From: Baffinella frigidus
Taxonomy: Eukaryota; Cryptophyceae; Cryptomonadales; Baffinellaceae
DNA length: 14,176 bases
Assembly (NCBI GenBank): GCA_026770585.1
Contig: MU648285.1
Span: 1,842 to 16,017 of the forward strand
Direction: 5' to 3'
The translations under genes were made by a program, and so were the position numbers. The notes beneath the pieces are model-generated. The model was not told where the DNA came from and did no database searches. It saw only the letters and a program-made list of their open reading frames with translations. Each line of letters starts with the position of its first letter. Position 1 is the stretch's first letter. Positions 12,611 through 14,176 of this stretch are shown here, in pieces.

Positions 12611-13174
12611 ATGCAGCCGAAGAGGAGGAAGGCCCCGAAAAAGATGCGTGTACAGCGCACACGGGTCGCCATACAGACCATTCCACACGAATGGCCCCCA
12701 TCGGATGCTGTACAACTGGGCCCGTATACCCTCGCATCTGGTGAGTACTGGGTGGGTGACTTGTGTAATGTTCTCAAATACGAAGAATGGGACGAGATCT
12801 GCGGAACAGAGGGGTTCAAGACGCTCGGCGGCGGGCGCGACGTGGTGCAGTTCAAGCTCCCAGAAGGTGGTGGTATCTATGCCGGGAAATACGGGGACCG
12901 CGTCCATTTCATCGACAGCGGCACTGTCGGGATTACACTCCTCGAGGGCCTCGGGCCACAGGCACAGGCAACTGGCCACAGAACAACCTACACGGACAAC
13001 TTCGGGTGTATGTCAATCAAGGTAGCACACCCGCAAGGCGGGGGTGATGTTTCGTTCAACAACTTCGGGTCCAGCGTGGAGATAGAGTCGGATGATCAAG
13101 TGTGGACGACGACACAGCTGCTCCGCGAGCAGCTTGCTGCCCATAGATGGGCCACGCGACTGCGTGCGTGCTAG
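12611..13174 (+). CDS. Protein resembling the uncharacterised YxVGDxC-type family
   Basis: A 187-residue protein from ATG 12611. Residues 1-18 are strongly basic (KRRKAPKKMRVQRTR), a possible nuclear localisation or nucleic-acid-binding tail. Residues 45-64 read GEYWVGDLCNVLKYEEWDEIC and 90-112 read YAGKYGDRVHFIDSGTVGITL. From memory this arrangement (YxxGDPC, then W-[DE]-E, then a YGD strand and a VDSG-x-[IL]-G-x-[IV]-strand) recurs in small uncharacterised proteins of phages, bacteria and large viruses; here Pro is replaced by Leu after GD. The fold should be mainly beta. Biochemical function is unknown. It has the 20-bp repeat array upstream and a strong hairpin 75 bases after its stop. 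Confidence 0.75.
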   Translation: MQPKRRKAPKKMRVQRTRVAIQTIPHEWPPSDAVQLGPYTLASGEYWVGDLCNVLKYEEWDEICGTEGFKTLGGGRDVVQFKLPEGGGIYAGKYGDRVHFIDSGTVGITLLEGLGPQAQATGHRTTYTDNFGCMSIKVAHPQGGGDVSFNNFGSSVEIESDDQVWTTTQLLREQLAAHRWATRLRAC

Positions 13175-13248
13175 TCTGGCTACCGAAGAGACCGGGGTGT
13201 CTCGGACGCCCCTGTATGGATACATGGATGGCCGAGTCGAGGGCTTAC

Positions 13249-13268
13249 GCGGGCGATTATTCGCCCGC
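13249..13268 (+). terminator. GC-rich hairpin after the gene at 12611
   Basis: GCGGGCGA, loop TTAT, TCGCCCGC: a perfect 8-bp stem with a tetraloop. It is the strongest simple hairpin I find in the window. Its position 75 bases after a stop codon fits hairpin-marked transcript ends as known for some giant viruses. Confidence 0.55.
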
Positions 13269-13380
13269 TGGTGGCTTAAGCGGACCACAGCGATGCAGCA
13301 GTGCTGGGGCGAATGCCACAGGACTCTTTCGACTGCAAACGCTCAGGATGGATGTTCACATAAAATCGTGTAAAAAGACA

Positions 13381-13429
13381 GTGGGTGTGCACGGACGGTG
13401 GCTGTAGATGCATTGAGACGCACACCCAC
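13381..13429 (+). repeat. 10-bp inverted repeat before the acetyltransferase-like gene
   Basis: GTGGGTGTGC (13381-13390) and GCACACCCAC (13420-13429) are perfect inverted arms with a 29-base loop, ending 64 bases before ATG 13494. It could be a 3'-end hairpin for the upstream gene or an operator-like site for the downstream one. Confidence 0.7.
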
Positions 13430-13493
13430 CGGCCAGTGCCACACAGGGCTTCTCGGTGGTCGAACCACACCACCCGGTCCCCTGCAGCACCGT

Positions 13494-14108
13494 ATGGCCA
13501 GTCCACGAGACGTGGGCGCACAGCACGCGAGTGTCGAACCGGTTGAGATTTCACCGGACAGTGGTGATGTCGCTGCCCCGTATGCATTCTGTTCGCTGAT
13601 GGACGAGTTGCAGGCGGAACTCAGGGAAAGTCCTACCGACCAGGGTTTTTTTCACAACCGGGCTGTTCTACTCAAGGCGTATGGCGAGCGACGTATGTAC
13701 GGTCTACGAGTTGAGTTCGATACCGACGAGGATAAGGCGGTGTACACCAGCTACAGCAGGAAGTCCATGTTTCTGACATGCACCCATAACATGAACGAGG
13801 CGGTATTGCCGTGTTTTGTTGTGCTTGAAAACGAGTGGGATGGTGCCCCCTCGACATGCGAATTCATATGGACTGCGGCGCGTGCACGCAATAAGGGCAT
13901 AGCTACAATACTACTGGACTTTTACGATGTTCGTTTCGTGGAAGACCCGTTGCCAGAGGCAGAAGTCTTCTGGAATCGGTACTTTTCAAAGTCACAAACC
14001 CACCCCGTCCCGGTATCTCAAGCGCACCCCGTCCCGGAATCTCAAGCGCACCCCGTCCCGGTATCTCAAGCGCGCCCCTTCCCGATATCAGATATTGGGA
14101 TAGCATGA
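13494..14108 (+). CDS. GNAT-like N-acetyltransferase with an octapeptide-repeat tail
   Basis: A 204-residue protein. The frame is open upstream to a GTG at 13398, but ATG 13494 is the first ATG. Residues 105-142 fit GNAT strand 4 and motif A: a strand (PCFVVLENEW), a second strand (CEFIWTA) and ARARNKGIATILLD, matching the R-x-x-G-x-[GA] acetyl-CoA pyrophosphate loop (Arg132, Gly135, Ala137). PEAEVFWNRY at 154-163 matches the helix after strand 5 in this fold. It would transfer an acetyl group from acetyl-CoA to an unknown amine. The N-terminal 30 residues are probably disordered. Residues 167-198 are four octapeptides of the form SQAHPVPV (24-bp units at 13992-14087), an unusual addition to a GNAT enzyme. 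No TATA-like box is evident, but GC hairpins precede it. Confidence 0.7.
   Translation: MASPRDVGAQHASVEPVEISPDSGDVAAPYAFCSLMDELQAELRESPTDQGFFHNRAVLLKAYGERRMYGLRVEFDTDEDKAVYTSYSRKSMFLTCTHNMNEAVLPCFVVLENEWDGAPSTCEFIWTAARARNKGIATILLDFYDVRFVEDPLPEAEVFWNRYFSKSQTHPVPVSQAHPVPESQAHPVPVSQARPFPISDIGIA
13992..14087 (+). repeat. 24-bp coding tandem repeat, four copies
   Basis: Four in-frame 24-base units encode SQ[TA][HR]P[VF]P[VEI] at the end of the acetyltransferase-like protein. Units two and three differ at one base, so part of the array is recent, while unit four has diverged. Confidence 0.9.
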
Positions 14109-14176
14109 GTATTTCTTAACGCGCCAATGTGCTTGCAGTAAAATCGAAACAGTTTGAATGCAATGCATTTACTTGC

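Larger units (their letters stand above)
13175..13493. other. Hairpin-rich spacer
   Basis: No gene is supported in these 319 bases. It contains the GC hairpin at 13249-13268, a 10-bp inverted repeat at 13381-13429 and a small stem GTGGT-CGA-ACCAC near 13453-13466 in the leader of the next gene. Open frames here begin out of context or with GTG. Confidence 0.55.

Noticed and set aside
13446-13470. Possible tRNA B box (GGTCGAACC) before the acetyltransferase-like gene
   Set aside because: It lacks one base of the B-box consensus and has no A box or cloverleaf around it; it is better read as a small stem.
13398-13493. Upstream extension of the acetyltransferase-like gene to a GTG
   Set aside because: The extension passes through a 10-bp inverted repeat, lacks an ATG, and the GNAT core does not need it.

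Overview
The window looks like part of the genome of a large double-stranded DNA virus of a eukaryote (Nucleocytoviricota-like), or a virus-derived stretch in a protist or algal genome. The basis is dense, intronless, mostly orphan genes on both strands, three ankyrin-repeat loci, a GNAT-type acetyltransferase, AT-rich TATA-like boxes (TATTTAA, TATAAAA) a few tens of bases before ATGs, and a tRNA that ends in a run of five T, as RNA polymerase III units do. No viral hallmark gene (capsid, polymerase, packaging ATPase) lies here, so family and host cannot be named. Bacterial-style ribosome binding sites and operons are absent.

Layout. 1-1918 is GC-rich. It holds the 5' end of a leftward gene (1-108), a rightward gene with a Lys/Ala/Pro-rich tail (107-1366), and a decayed repeat-filled coding tail running to a stop at 1918. 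1919-2308 is non-coding and carries a TATTTAA box. 2309-3826 is a coiled-coil protein whose stop codon sits in an 18-bp tandem repeat. 4094-5146 is a multi-pass membrane protein. 5297-6025 (minus) is a helical basic protein and 6243-6680 a small helical protein. A (GGGTGT)11 microsatellite lies at 6710-6775. 7040-8268 (minus) is an ankyrin gene split over two frames. 8493-8633 holds a tRNA-like relic directly followed by a well-folded tRNA. 8822-9727 and 10058-11002 are two ankyrin paralogues. 11130-11729 and 11787-12299 (minus) are orphans, 12611-13174 resembles an uncharacterised family with a YxVGDxC-type motif, and 13494-14108 is the acetyltransferase-like gene.

The most informative structure is around the ankyrin genes. 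The two rightward copies belong to a direct tandem duplication of about 1.24 kb that includes their promoter and the last few codons of the convergent neighbour. A relic of that neighbour's 3' end survives between them, and a 33-bp block is identical in both copies. Their C-terminal module (H-x-R-L-G-x2-S-x2-R-x-[LV]-D) also ends the unrelated 145-residue protein at 6243, which suggests a shared partner-binding or targeting element. All functions beyond the ankyrin, tRNA and GNAT calls are inference from sequence alone.
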